A program made the position numbers and the translations under genes. From an uncultured Clostridium sp. (GTDB lineage Bacteria; Bacillota; Clostridia; UBA1212; UBA1255), in the NCBI GenBank assembly GCA_900543695.1, contig UQSG01000010.1, positions 1 to 64,000 on the forward strand: DNA of 64,000 nucleotides, read 5' to 3'. The notes beneath the pieces are model-generated. The model saw nothing but the letters and a program-made list of their open reading frames with translations. It was not told the origin of the DNA and made no database searches. Below are positions 23,985 to 32,734 of this stretch, one piece after another; position 1 is the first letter of the stretch, and the number at the start of each line of letters is the position of its first letter.

Positions 23985-26237
23985 CTATTGCCGGTTTCTG
24001 CTCATTTTCGACATCTGACGCTGCGCCATGACCAAATCGTAATAAATGCCCTTTTGCTTCAGCAATTCCTCGTGGCTCCCAACCTCGGCGACGCCCTTTT
24101 TGTCGAGCACCACAATCCGCGTGGCATTCCGCAGCGTCGACAGGCGATGAGCGATCGCAATCGTTGTGCGGTCGCTCGTCAGCATCTGCAGAGAGTCCTG
24201 AATCTGCTTTTCGATTTCCGTATCCAGAGAGGCTGTAGCCTCGTCGAGAATCAAAATTTTAGGGTTGCGGAGCAGCGCGCGTGCGATGGCAAGTCTCTGC
24301 CGTTCTCCTCCCGAAAGAGTATGCCCTCGTTCTCCGATGACGGTGTTGTAGCCGTCCGGAAGCTTTATGATGAATTCATGCGCGCCCGCTATTTTTGCGG
24401 CATCGATGATTTCCTCCCGCGTAGCGTCTGCCTTTGCATAAAGCAGGTTGTCGTATACAGAACCGGAAAACAGGATCGTTTCCTGCAGCACCACGCCGAT
24501 CTGACTGCGCAGTGAATGCTGCGAAATCTCTCTGATATCGATCCCATCGATTCGGATGCTTCCTTCGGTAACATCGTACAGACGCATGACAAGATTGATG
24601 AGAGTAGACTTTCCAACGCCGGATTTTCCGACCAGGCCGATCATCTCGCCGGGCTGAATTTTTAAATTGATATCCTTCAGCACATCTGTAATGTGGTCAT
24701 AGCTGAAAGATACATGATCAAATTCAATTTCACCGCGCAATGAGACGTCGACCGGGTTCGCTGCGTCGGCAACCTCCGTCTTTTCATCCACAATATCAAA
24801 GATCCGCACGATAGAGGTGAAAACGCGGGTGAGCGCATTCGGAATGCTGACCAGCCAATCGATCGGCGCGTAAACCATGGCGATATACGAAGAAAGCATC
24901 GAGGCTTCGCCGATCGTCATGGCGCCGTTCAGGATTTTGCTGCCGGTATAATAAAGCACTAGGAAATTTCCGATCATGAGGCTGATTCGGATAAACGGAG
25001 AGAGCAGCGCGTACATCGTCTCGTTTTTCACCGAAATATCGCGTTCGCGCGCGGCAGCGGCGTCATACCGCTTCGTTTCTTTTTCTTCCGTGCCGAATGC
25101 TTTTACAACGCGAATCCCCGAAAAAATATCATGCAGGATCGTGCCGCATTTCGATGATGCGCTCCACTGACGGCTATAAATTTTACGAGTATAATTCCAA
25201 AAAATTTTCGTCGGAATAATTGCAATCGGCATGGGCAGGAGAAAAATCAGCAAAAGCTTCCAGTCATACAGGATCAGGATGACGCTGACGCCGATCAGCT
25301 GCAGGAATACGCCGAGTACGTTCGGAACCTGCGAGTTGATAAAATTCTGCACCTCTTGCGTGTCGTTGACAACACGGTTCATCAGCTCGCCCGTCGTCTT
25401 TTTGGAAATGCCGGAAAGCGAGAGCTCTTGTACTTTGTCGAACACCATCATCCGCAGATGCACGATGACTTTGGCGCCGACCTGCATCATGAGCAGATTT
25501 CGGATAATCGAAATGATAAAGTTCAGGACATATGCCGCCAGCATTAAAAGGACAACCAGCAGAAAGCCGATAAATACGCGGCCTCGATCGGAAGCGATCG
25601 CCGCTCCGATTTCAGGGTTGTTGATGTAGGAATCGACCAGAATTTTATTGATATAAGGATTGACCAGGCCGATCAGGAGCACGCCGATAAACAGCAGGGA
25701 GGACCAGATCAGCCTTGCTTTATGCGGCCGCAGAATATCCCAGAGCCTGCCCAGAAGCTTTTTCTTGTTTACGCAATTCAGACAGATACTGCTGCCCGGC
25801 TGGAACGGCGTCCCGCATACGGGGCAAACACGTTCAGAGGCGTTTTCTCCTTCTTGGCGATAAATGCCTTTCTCAAGAAAAAGATTGTATTTGTTTACCA
25901 GAAGACCGAAGAGCTTCTGACGATCCATGCTGCCGCGGCAAAAGACATACGGCTCTTCAGATTCTTTCCATATGCATTCGACTGCTACGGAGCCGACCTC
26001 CGGCCGATATACGAATTTCTGTATGGAGGACAGCGCGTGCGCCTCCCTTTCGGCCGTCCCTTCCCACAATATAAATTCTGTTTCGGTGAGAATGGCGATT
26101 CCGTCCGCGGCGCTGCCGTTTTTATCTAAATTATAGGAAAATACGGAAAGTATCTGGTTCTCCTGCAAGCCGCAGCCATTATCGCGCAGCTTTTTCAGAA
26201 GAGCCGTTCTGTAATAGGATCCTTCTTCCATATGCAT
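23985..26237 (-). CDS. ABC exporter with N-terminal PH-like and zinc-ribbon region, second subunit
   Basis: A 750-residue half-transporter. Residues 1-130 form a soluble domain with a strand-rich PH-like or DUF1854-like pattern. Next comes a zinc ribbon CPVCGTPF...SICLNC at about 136-157. A six-helix type IV exporter domain (about 170-470) and a nucleotide-binding domain follow: Walker A GLVGKSGVGKST, signature LSGGERQR, Walker B ILILDEATASLD, switch His in IAIAHRLS. All ATPase motifs are canonical. It is the last gene of a minus-strand trio with the DUF1854 gene and a second exporter of the same architecture, separated by 18 and 10 bases, so a heterodimer is likely. Substrate unknown. Confidence 0.9.
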   Translation of the reverse strand: MHMEEGSYYRTALLKKLRDNGCGLQENQILSVFSYNLDKNGSAADGIAILTETEFILWEGTAEREAHALSSIQKFVYRPEVGSVAVECIWKESEEPYVFCRGSMDRQKLFGLLVNKYNLFLEKGIYRQEGENASERVCPVCGTPFQPGSSICLNCVNKKKLLGRLWDILRPHKARLIWSSLLFIGVLLIGLVNPYINKILVDSYINNPEIGAAIASDRGRVFIGFLLVVLLMLAAYVLNFIISIIRNLLMMQVGAKVIVHLRMMVFDKVQELSLSGISKKTTGELMNRVVNDTQEVQNFINSQVPNVLGVFLQLIGVSVILILYDWKLLLIFLLPMPIAIIPTKIFWNYTRKIYSRQWSASSKCGTILHDIFSGIRVVKAFGTEEKETKRYDAAAARERDISVKNETMYALLSPFIRISLMIGNFLVLYYTGSKILNGAMTIGEASMLSSYIAMVYAPIDWLVSIPNALTRVFTSIVRIFDIVDEKTEVADAANPVDVSLRGEIEFDHVSFSYDHITDVLKDINLKIQPGEMIGLVGKSGVGKSTLINLVMRLYDVTEGSIRIDGIDIREISQHSLRSQIGVVLQETILFSGSVYDNLLYAKADATREEIIDAAKIAGAHEFIIKLPDGYNTVIGERGHTLSGGERQRLAIARALLRNPKILILDEATASLDTEIEKQIQDSLQMLTSDRTTIAIAHRLSTLRNATRIVVLDKKGVAEVGSHEELLKQKGIYYDLVMAQRQMSKMSRNRQ

Positions 26238-26255
26238 AACGATGCCTTTCTGCCA

Positions 26256-26783
26256 TCACAAGTAAAGCTCGATTTTTTTATAGCTTGCGCGGTCCAGCCT
26301 TTCGATGCTCGGGATCTCGTATCGGTTCCCGTCGATGTCTATGATCATGAGCCGATCCTCATTCATTTTTAAAATACTGCGCTGCGTGTCCTGAAGCGTG
26401 AAGCTTGCTTTGCCCTCCGGCGTAGTAACGTCCCAGTATGTGAAGCCGTACCGGTCCTTCAGGCGGTCGATTGTAACGATCTTTTTTATATAATATTTTC
26501 GTTTCAGCTCGCGGCGCAGGATTTCGCGCTCGTCGTCTCCGAACAGGGATAGATCTGTTATGATTCCCAGCTCTTTTTGCTCTTCGTCCAGCACGCTGAG
26601 ATACCGCTCTGTTTCTTCAAACGGAAACATCCGATGCAGAAATACGCGGCCGTATTCTTTTTCTTCTCCATTTTCTTCCGCAGGGATTTTTAATGCAAGT
26701 AAACCGTCTTTGTCGATAAAATGGGCGTTTTCCCGGGTGAAATACGTTGTTTTTACAATATTTGATAAAGCTTCGTTTCCCAT
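26256..26783 (-). CDS. DUF1854 family protein
   Basis: A 175-residue soluble protein. Family-typical stretches are HRMFPFEETERYLSVLDEE, LRRELKRKYYIKKIVTIDRL, YWDVTTPEGKASFTL and a C-terminal IDIDGNRYEIPSIERLD. DUF1854 proteins occur beside ABC exporters in various bacteria, including loci tied to cyanophycin metabolism, but no cyanophycin gene is present here. The position between two exporter subunits, with 18 and 10 base gaps and its own AGGAG site, strongly suggests an accessory or regulatory subunit of that transporter. No signal peptide, membrane segment or catalytic motif is visible. Confidence 0.85.
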   Translation of the reverse strand: MGNEALSNIVKTTYFTRENAHFIDKDGLLALKIPAEENGEEKEYGRVFLHRMFPFEETERYLSVLDEEQKELGIITDLSLFGDDEREILRRELKRKYYIKKIVTIDRLKDRYGFTYWDVTTPEGKASFTLQDTQRSILKMNEDRLMIIDIDGNRYEIPSIERLDRASYKKIELYL

Positions 26784-26793
26784 GCTGTTTCTC

Positions 26794-29076
26794 CTATTCC
26801 GTAACGCCGATATTTTTCAGCGCTTCCATCTGCAGCGTGTATAATTTATAATAGATTCCCTTCTGACGGATCAGTTCTGCGTGCGTCCCGTATTCTGGCA
26901 TTTTACCGTTTTCGATGACGATCAGCCGATCCGCGTCACGCAGCGTGGAAAGACGGTGCGCGATCATGATTGTCGTTTTGCCGGCGACGAGATTTTCCAG
27001 CGCGGACTGAATGGTGCGCTCCGTCTGCGTATCCATCGCGGCGGTGGCTTCATCCAGAATCAATATTTTCGGATTGAGCAGTACGGCTCTGGCGATGGAA
27101 ATTCTTTGCCGTTCTCCTCCGGAAAGCTCTTTGTGTCCGAATCCGATCCTTGTATCGTAAGCGTCCGGGAGCTTAATGATAAATTCGTGGGCCCCTGCGA
27201 TTTTGGCGGCCTCGATGATTTCTTCTTTGGTTGCTTCCGGCTTCGCATAACGGATGTTTTCCAGAATCGATCCGATAAACAGGTACGTTTCCTGTGATAC
27301 GATGGCGATGTTCCGCCGGAGATCGGCAAACGCATATTGCCTGACGTTGATTCCGTCGATCAGAATTTCGCCGCCCGTCACGTCGTAAAGGCGGATGAGA
27401 AGATTTGCAAGCGTGCTTTTCCCCGCGCCGGAATGTCCGACGATTCCGATCATTTTCCCCGGCTCGATCGCGAAAGAAACGTCGTCGATTATTTTCCGGC
27501 TTTTGTCATAAGAAAATTCCACGTGACGAAATTCTACGCTGCCCTCCAGCGTCTCTTTGCGAACCGGGTTCTGCGCTTCGGTCACGTCCGGCTCAGCATC
27601 GTAAATCTCGAACAGACGCTGCACCGCATTCGTGCATTGGGAAAAGAAATACGTCATATCTACGAACATGAACAGCGGCGCGTTCATCATACCGACATAA
27701 GAAAGGAAGGTGAGCAGCGTTCCGTAGGTCATCTGGCCGTTCATTGTCATCCAGCCTCCCACGATCCAGACGATGATCGTGCTCATGTACATAATGACGT
27801 ATGCAAACGGGAAGGCGACATTGTTGAATATCGTAATTTCTTTATACATATCGGTGACTCTTCCGGCATGCCGGCGGAAGCGCTTTCCTTCTTCTTTCTC
27901 GCGAGCGAAGGCTTTGATGACGCGCATCCCGGACAGAACGTCCGTAAGCGCGCTGCTCATGGCACGGAAGCAGGAATAGTTTTTCGCGTGAAGATGCCCC
28001 GAACGCCGGAACAGCCTGCTGATGACGAACAAAAACAGCGGAATCACGATCAGACAGAGGAGCGCAAGCAGGGGATTCATGGTGAGCATTATAATGAAAA
28101 CCGCAATCACCTGTACGATATTAATCAGAAAATAAGGCAGGCCGTCCACAAAAAACCAGTATATGGACGTTGCGTCGTTGTTGATCTGCGTCATGAGCCC
28201 GCCGGTCTGCCGCCCGGTAAAAAAGCTGAGGGACAGGCGTTTTATACAGTCGAAGATCGTTCGCTTCATGTCGTAGACGAGCTTTCCTGCAACGCGCGAA
28301 GTAATGATGGCAGACAGCATATTGATGAGTACGCTGCATATGTTCATGGAAGCGATCAGCAGAATCACAAACAGAAGCTGCCCATAGAAGCTGCCGTTTT
28401 CATTTAATACCTGATCGTAGAAGAATTTTGAGGAAAAATAGGGAGCTATGACGCCGAGCGCGCTTACCAGCACCAGCGCAAGCAGAATCAGAAAAATTTC
28501 TTTCCGGTATTTCTTTAGAAAAATCCACATTCTTTTCACAAGCTTTCCGCGATCCATGCACTTGGGACAGATTTTTCGATTCGGATCGGGATACCGGCAG
28601 CCGCAGGTCGGGCAGACGGCTTCTTTTTTGAAATCGTCCGGGTTTCTTTCGATTTTTCCGTCTTTTATGTATTGATTGGCGTACTTTACAAAAAGACGCA
28701 CGCTTTCTTTGGCGGCGTTTGTGAGCATTGCAAAGAAGCGCGTCTGATCTCCGCATTTTGCGGTAAGGCGCGCGGTTGAAATGAGCGCTTCAAGAGAAAG
28801 CTCGGTGATTTCGGAAAGCCGATAGGTATAAACGTTTTTCTTTCTGTAAGAGGAACGCAGCCTGTTCCTTCGGGCGCACGGCCGGCTCTGTCCCGTCAGG
28901 ACAAGCTGGCCCTCCGTTATCACGAGCAGCTCCTTTGTCAGAAGCAGAAACGTATCGCTTTTCATCAGATCCGCAGACAGGTCGCACGATGCGAAAAGCA
29001 GGATTTCATCCGTAGTGATCTTAAGATCACTTAAAATTCCGTTCAGTTCGGAATGATAAGAATCGATTTCCAGCAT
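26794..29076 (-). CDS. ABC exporter with N-terminal PH-like and zinc-ribbon region, first subunit
   Basis: A 760-residue half-transporter and the first gene of the trio. The N-terminal 130 residues form a soluble strand-rich domain (FLLLTKELLVITEGQLVL, then YRLSEITELSLEAL) that resembles PH-like modules. A four-cysteine zinc ribbon CPTCGCRY...KICPKC is near 175-196. The six-helix membrane domain is followed by a nucleotide-binding domain with GIVGHSGAGKST, LSGGERQR, ILILDEATAAMD and MIAHRLS, all intact. It shares architecture with the third gene. The start is supported by GAAGGAG 10 bases upstream, and transcription can start at the promoter read on the minus strand at 29136-29108. Likely an exporter controlled by the divergent PadR protein. 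Confidence 0.9.
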   Translation of the reverse strand: MLEIDSYHSELNGILSDLKITTDEILLFASCDLSADLMKSDTFLLLTKELLVITEGQLVLTGQSRPCARRNRLRSSYRKKNVYTYRLSEITELSLEALISTARLTAKCGDQTRFFAMLTNAAKESVRLFVKYANQYIKDGKIERNPDDFKKEAVCPTCGCRYPDPNRKICPKCMDRGKLVKRMWIFLKKYRKEIFLILLALVLVSALGVIAPYFSSKFFYDQVLNENGSFYGQLLFVILLIASMNICSVLINMLSAIITSRVAGKLVYDMKRTIFDCIKRLSLSFFTGRQTGGLMTQINNDATSIYWFFVDGLPYFLINIVQVIAVFIIMLTMNPLLALLCLIVIPLFLFVISRLFRRSGHLHAKNYSCFRAMSSALTDVLSGMRVIKAFAREKEEGKRFRRHAGRVTDMYKEITIFNNVAFPFAYVIMYMSTIIVWIVGGWMTMNGQMTYGTLLTFLSYVGMMNAPLFMFVDMTYFFSQCTNAVQRLFEIYDAEPDVTEAQNPVRKETLEGSVEFRHVEFSYDKSRKIIDDVSFAIEPGKMIGIVGHSGAGKSTLANLLIRLYDVTGGEILIDGINVRQYAFADLRRNIAIVSQETYLFIGSILENIRYAKPEATKEEIIEAAKIAGAHEFIIKLPDAYDTRIGFGHKELSGGERQRISIARAVLLNPKILILDEATAAMDTQTERTIQSALENLVAGKTTIMIAHRLSTLRDADRLIVIENGKMPEYGTHAELIRQKGIYYKLYTLQMEALKNIGVTE

Positions 29077-29107
29077 TAACTGCGTTCTCCTTCATTTAGT
29101 GATCCTA

Positions 29108-29136
29108 ATTGTAACACAAATATCTATCCGTTTCAA
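29108..29136 (-). promoter_or_regulatory. Promoter of the ABC/DUF1854 operon
   Basis: Read on the minus strand, TTGAAA (29136-29131) and TACAAT (29113-29108) are spaced by 17 bases, about 30 bases before the first exporter gene. Confidence 0.65.
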
Positions 29137-29159
29137 TAAAAAATTAACAACATAAAAGA

Positions 29160-29197
29160 TTGATATTATTAGACAAAAATATTAAAATTAATATCAA
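29160..29197. repeat. Inverted repeat in the divergent control region, operator candidate
   Basis: TTGATATTA at 29160-29168 is perfectly repeated in inverse form as TAATATCAA at 29189-29197, with 20 bases between. It lies midway between the divergent promoters of the ABC cassette and the PadR gene, where a PadR dimer could bind. The region is very AT-rich, so chance is possible. Confidence 0.4.
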
Positions 29198-29234
29198 TGA
29201 TTCGTGCAAAATAGATTTTAAAAGATCAAAAGCA

Positions 29235-29262
29235 TTTACATTTTCGAAAAAACAGATATAAC
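29235..29262 (+). promoter_or_regulatory. Promoter of the PadR gene
   Basis: TTTACA at 29235-29240 and TATAAC at 29257-29262 are spaced by 16 bases, about 40 bases ahead of the PadR start codon. Confidence 0.5.
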
Positions 29263-29301
29263 ACTCGTTGTATTATATAAAAAACATGAGGAATGAAAAA
29301 T

Positions 29302-29649
29302 ATGGCTTCTTTAGAAGAGACGATCAAAGAAAACTTCAGATACGGAATTACAGATATGCTGATTCTGAAGCTTCTGACAGAAGAGGATAAATACGTTTAC
29401 CAGATTACCCGGGATCTGGAAGAAAAATCAAACGGCGTTTTCAAGGTAAGCAAGGTTTCTTTATATATTCCGCTGAACAGGATGGCGCAGCGGCATTTTG
29501 TGGAAGAGTATAAGATGCCGATCAAGGGAGGACGCTACAGAAAGTATTACAGAATTACGGAAACAGGACGAAGCTATCTCAATTTTATGGAAAAGGAATA
29601 CAGAGCCATTTACAAGAGCACTCAGCAAATTCTGCGCGGCGGAACCTAG
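29302..29649 (+). CDS. PadR family transcriptional regulator
   Basis: A 115-residue winged helix-turn-helix protein of the PadR family. YGITDMLILKLL and YVYQITRDLEEKSNGVFKVS form the helix-turn-helix, and GGRYRKYYRITETGRSYL is the typical beta-wing. The C-terminal helix used for dimerisation is short. PadR proteins usually repress neighbouring drug or phenolic-stress exporters and release DNA on binding the compound. This gene is divergent from the ABC/DUF1854 operon across about 225 bases holding both promoters and an inverted repeat, so it most likely controls that operon and itself. ATG at 29302 sits 9 bases after GAGGA; the ATG at 29293 overlaps that site. Confidence 0.9.
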   Translation: MASLEETIKENFRYGITDMLILKLLTEEDKYVYQITRDLEEKSNGVFKVSKVSLYIPLNRMAQRHFVEEYKMPIKGGRYRKYYRITETGRSYLNFMEKEYRAIYKSTQQILRGGT

Positions 29650-30041
29650 ATTTCGGCTGGGGCGTATTGATTTTTAAGACGGAGCTTGCTGTTTCCACTG
29701 ACGCTTTCAAAAAGATAGACCGCGGATAAATTTGATATACTGACCTTTGTGGAAACAGAGTTAAGCAGAACCAAAGAGCGACGGCCTGCCATCGCTTCGT
29801 CCATTCTGATTTCATAAGCGGGATGCTTCTTCTGCGGCGCTGTCTGACTGCGCGCGTTCCGCAGGCAGATTTGTTTTTCTGCGCATGACGAGGCTCCCGA
29901 TTGCGGCGGCAATTGTGAAAGCATAGTACAGATATCCAGCGTGTCTTCCATACGCCGCCTGCCAAGCTGTTGGAGGAAGGATTTCCTGATCTGGTGTCTG
30001 TTGAAATCGTAAAGAGAACCGTGTGCCGAACGTAAAAAAAC
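29650..30041. other. Long intergenic stretch, possible gene remnant
   Basis: About 390 bases between padR and the radC promoter with no convincing gene. On the minus strand one frame stays open from 30048 to a TGA at 29814-29812 (about 78 codons). It lacks a good start codon and would encode an LPPTA-like motif, a hydrophobic segment (YLYYAFTIAAAIGSLVM) and a basic RRK tail. This resembles the cell-wall sorting end of a surface protein. It may be the decayed tail of such a gene or chance. No repeats or RNA genes were seen. Confidence 0.25.
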
Positions 30042-30070
30042 TTGTATTTTACGCCAAATACAGGTATACT
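30042..30070 (+). promoter_or_regulatory. Promoter of the radC-mre operon
   Basis: TTGTAT at 30042-30047 and TATACT at 30065-30070 are spaced by 17 bases. The radC start follows at 30120 after AGGAGGT at 30105-30111. Confidence 0.65.
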
Positions 30071-30119
30071 AACCATGCGGTATCCGTAGCCTGATACAGA
30101 CCTCGAGGAGGTATGAATC

Positions 30120-30845
30120 ATGACTATGAGAACAATTCCGGAAGGAATGCGGCCTTATGAAAGGCTGGAGCGTTGCGGCGCGGAGGCGCTCAGCGATGCG
30201 GAGCTGCTTGCGATCCTGATCAAATCCGGTACGCGGGAACGGTCTGCGCTTGTTATAGCGGAGGAGCTTCTTTTAAAGCACGGGAGCCTTACCGATGTCG
30301 GAACCGCAGAGCTTTCCGCGCTGAAGAGCTGCGCGGGCATAGGACGCGTCAAGTCTATCCGTCTCCATGCTGCGGCTGAGCTGGGAAGGCGGATCGCATT
30401 CGGCCGTTGCAGAGATAAAATTAAAATTACGGATCATGAATATCTGGGAGACATGCTGATATCGGAAATCGGCCGGCTGCGGCAGGAGGTTTTTCAGGCA
30501 CTTTTTTTTGATAAGAAATGGAATTATATTTCCGCCTGCCGGATTTCGGCGGGCACGGTTGACCGGACGCTCGTTCATCCGAGGGAAGTATTTTACAATG
30601 CGATCAAAAATTTGGCGTCCGCGGTGGTACTGGCGCATAATCATCCTTCGGGAGACTGCAGGCCGAGCCGGGCCGACTACGATACGACGGAACGCCTGGT
30701 AAAGGCGGGACGGCTTGTCGGGATCGACGTCGCAGATCATATGATTGTCGGAAATGGGAAATATTACAGTATGTACCGTGAGGGCGATCTGATAAAAATG
30801 AAAGAAAAAACATTAAACGAGGGATCAGAAGATTATGGCACGTGA
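30120..30845 (+). CDS. radC: RadC family JAB/MPN protein
   Basis: A 241-residue protein with an N-terminal helix-hairpin-helix region (ALSDAELLAILIKSGTR, LKSCAGIGRVKSIRL) and a C-terminal JAB1/MPN-like domain. The metal-binding motif AHNHPSGDCRPSRAD supplies His, His and Asp. Despite the old name, a role in DNA repair is not established for the family. In Firmicutes radC is commonly the gene before mreBCD, as here. Its end overlaps the mreB start by 11 bases, so expression is coupled. Confidence 0.95.
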   Translation: MTMRTIPEGMRPYERLERCGAEALSDAELLAILIKSGTRERSALVIAEELLLKHGSLTDVGTAELSALKSCAGIGRVKSIRLHAAAELGRRIAFGRCRDKIKITDHEYLGDMLISEIGRLRQEVFQALFFDKKWNYISACRISAGTVDRTLVHPREVFYNAIKNLASAVVLAHNHPSGDCRPSRADYDTTERLVKAGRLVGIDVADHMIVGNGKYYSMYREGDLIKMKEKTLNEGSEDYGT

Positions 30846-31854
30846 TATAGGAATCGATTTGGGCACGGCGAATACGCTTGTTCATATGTCCGGGAAGGGG
30901 ATTATCATCCGGGAACCGTCCGTCGTGGCGATCAATAAGAACACAAATGAGGTCCTTGCGGTGGGAGACGCCGCAAAACGGATGATCGGCAGAACGCCGG
31001 GAAGCGTCGTTGCCATCCGGCCCCTGCGCGACGGCGTAATCGCAGACTTCGATATGACGGAACAAATGCTGCGGTATTTTATCAGAAAAGCGGCATCCGT
31101 TGCCGGAATTGGGAAGCCGAACCTGATTATCTGCGTCCCGTCCGGAGTGACGGAAGTGGAATATATGGCGGTTGAGGAGGCGGCAGAGCGTGCCGGCGCG
31201 AGGAAGAAGCCGCTTTTATTTGAAGAACCTCTGCTTGCCGCGATCGGAGCGGGGCTGCCGATCGAGGAGGCTACGGGATGCATGGTCGTGGATATCGGCG
31301 GGGGCACGAGCGAGGTCGCCGTTATTTCCATGGGCGGTATCGTAAATTCCAAATCGCTGCGGGTAGCGGGAGACAAGCTTGACGAATACATTTCCATGTA
31401 TACCAAGCGGGAGCATAACCTGGTGATCGGCGAACGGACGGCAGAAGATATCAAGCTTACAATCGGCGCGGCGCATCCCAAGCCGCAGGAGGAGTACATG
31501 GAAATTAAAGGCAGAGATCTGCTGACCGGACTTCCTAAAAACGTCAAAATTTCTTCCTCTGAGGTTGTAGAAGCGATTCGTGAACCGGTGACGGCCATTG
31601 TAGACGCCATTAAGGAAGCGCTGGAGGAAACGCCTCCGGAGCTTGCGGCGGACATCATGGAAAAGGGAATCATGCTGACCGGCGGCGGGGCGCTGCTCAG
31701 CGGGCTTGATAAAATCATAAAAATCGAAACGGGTATGCCGGTATGCGTGGCGGAATATCCTCTGGACTGCGTTGCGCTTGGCACGGGGAAATGCCTGGAA
31801 GAGGGGAACCTGAGAAAAATTTTGTATCAGAACCGTACGTCGGGAATGTTCTGA
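30835..31854 (+). CDS. mreB: Rod-shape determining protein MreB
   Basis: A 339-residue bacterial actin that forms membrane-bound filaments directing lateral cell-wall synthesis. Nucleotide-binding motifs are visible: IGIDLGTANTLVH (phosphate 1), VDIGGGTSEVAVISMGG (phosphate 2) and GIMLTGGGALLSGLD (adenosine). Length is standard. It starts within radC and leads the mreB-mreC-mreD-PBP2 set that makes up the elongasome. No second mreB-like gene is present in the window. Confidence 0.97.
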   Translation: MARDIGIDLGTANTLVHMSGKGIIIREPSVVAINKNTNEVLAVGDAAKRMIGRTPGSVVAIRPLRDGVIADFDMTEQMLRYFIRKAASVAGIGKPNLIICVPSGVTEVEYMAVEEAAERAGARKKPLLFEEPLLAAIGAGLPIEEATGCMVVDIGGGTSEVAVISMGGIVNSKSLRVAGDKLDEYISMYTKREHNLVIGERTAEDIKLTIGAAHPKPQEEYMEIKGRDLLTGLPKNVKISSSEVVEAIREPVTAIVDAIKEALEETPPELAADIMEKGIMLTGGGALLSGLDKIIKIETGMPVCVAEYPLDCVALGTGKCLEEGNLRKILYQNRTSGMF

Positions 31855-31869
31855 GGTGTCTGATTCGCA

Positions 31870-32709
31870 GTGAGCAAGAAAACAAAACGGCTTATTTTTA
31901 TATTGGCGGGGATTACGGTGCTGCTTGTGGTATTGATAGCGGTTTCAAGCAGGCCGGGAAGCAGTCTGCATTCCGTTTATAAAGTAATCGGAACGCCGTT
32001 CCAATATATTCAGCGGGGGTTTTCCTCTTTTGGGAGGAGTATTAAAAACGCCTTTTCTGTAATAGGAGATTACAGCGAGATCAAAGACAGAATCAGCGAG
32101 CTTCAGGAGGAAAACGATTCTCTTAAAAATCTGGAGAATGAAAACGAAAAGCTGAAAGAAGAAAATGCAGAGCTTCGCGATCTGCTGGAGCTGAAGGGGT
32201 ACTTTGAAGATTATAACATGGTTGCCGCCAATATTATTTCCGAGGACGTTACGGATTGGTTCAATGAGTTCACCATAGACCGGGGAACCTCCGACGGACT
32301 GGAAAACGGCTGCGTCGTAATAACCTCGAAGGGGCTGGTGGGCATCGTTTATAACGCCGGCCCGGCTTCCTCCAAGGTGCGCTGCATTGTGGATGAACAG
32401 AATGTCATTATGGCGCGTATTTCAAGAAACAACGCGCTGGTGCGCGTGCGGGGCATGTCCAATGAAAATTACGAGCATATGCTCGAGCTGGACAGGATCG
32501 CGGATCAGACGACGCTGTATGCAGGGGATACGATTATTACGGCGGAAAGCGGCGGCGTATATCCGAAGGGTCTGGTGATTGGAACGGTTGTGCGCATCGA
32601 AGAAAATGCCGAATCGGGGACAAGAACGGCCTATATCGAGCCGGCGGTGGATTTTACTGCGGTCAGCCATGTTTATGTGCTGATGCCGTCTCAGGAGCAG
32701 GCCGGCTAA
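31870..32709 (+). CDS. mreC: Rod-shape determining protein MreC
   Basis: A 279-residue membrane-anchored scaffold of the elongasome. One membrane segment near residues 8-25 is followed by a coiled coil at about 70-110 (EEENDSLKNLENENEKLKEE) and the periplasmic-type beta domain with VITSKGLVGIVYNAGP and GDTIITAESGGVYPKGLVIG, both typical. MreC links MreB and MreD to PBP2. It starts with GTG 15 bases after mreB; a GAGGTGT sequence overlapping the mreB stop serves as ribosome binding site. Confidence 0.95.
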   Translation: MSKKTKRLIFILAGITVLLVVLIAVSSRPGSSLHSVYKVIGTPFQYIQRGFSSFGRSIKNAFSVIGDYSEIKDRISELQEENDSLKNLENENEKLKEENAELRDLLELKGYFEDYNMVAANIISEDVTDWFNEFTIDRGTSDGLENGCVVITSKGLVGIVYNAGPASSKVRCIVDEQNVIMARISRNNALVRVRGMSNENYEHMLELDRIADQTTLYAGDTIITAESGGVYPKGLVIGTVVRIEENAESGTRTAYIEPAVDFTAVSHVYVLMPSQEQAG

Positions 32710-32734
32710 GACGCCGCAGGGCGGGGAGAACGGA

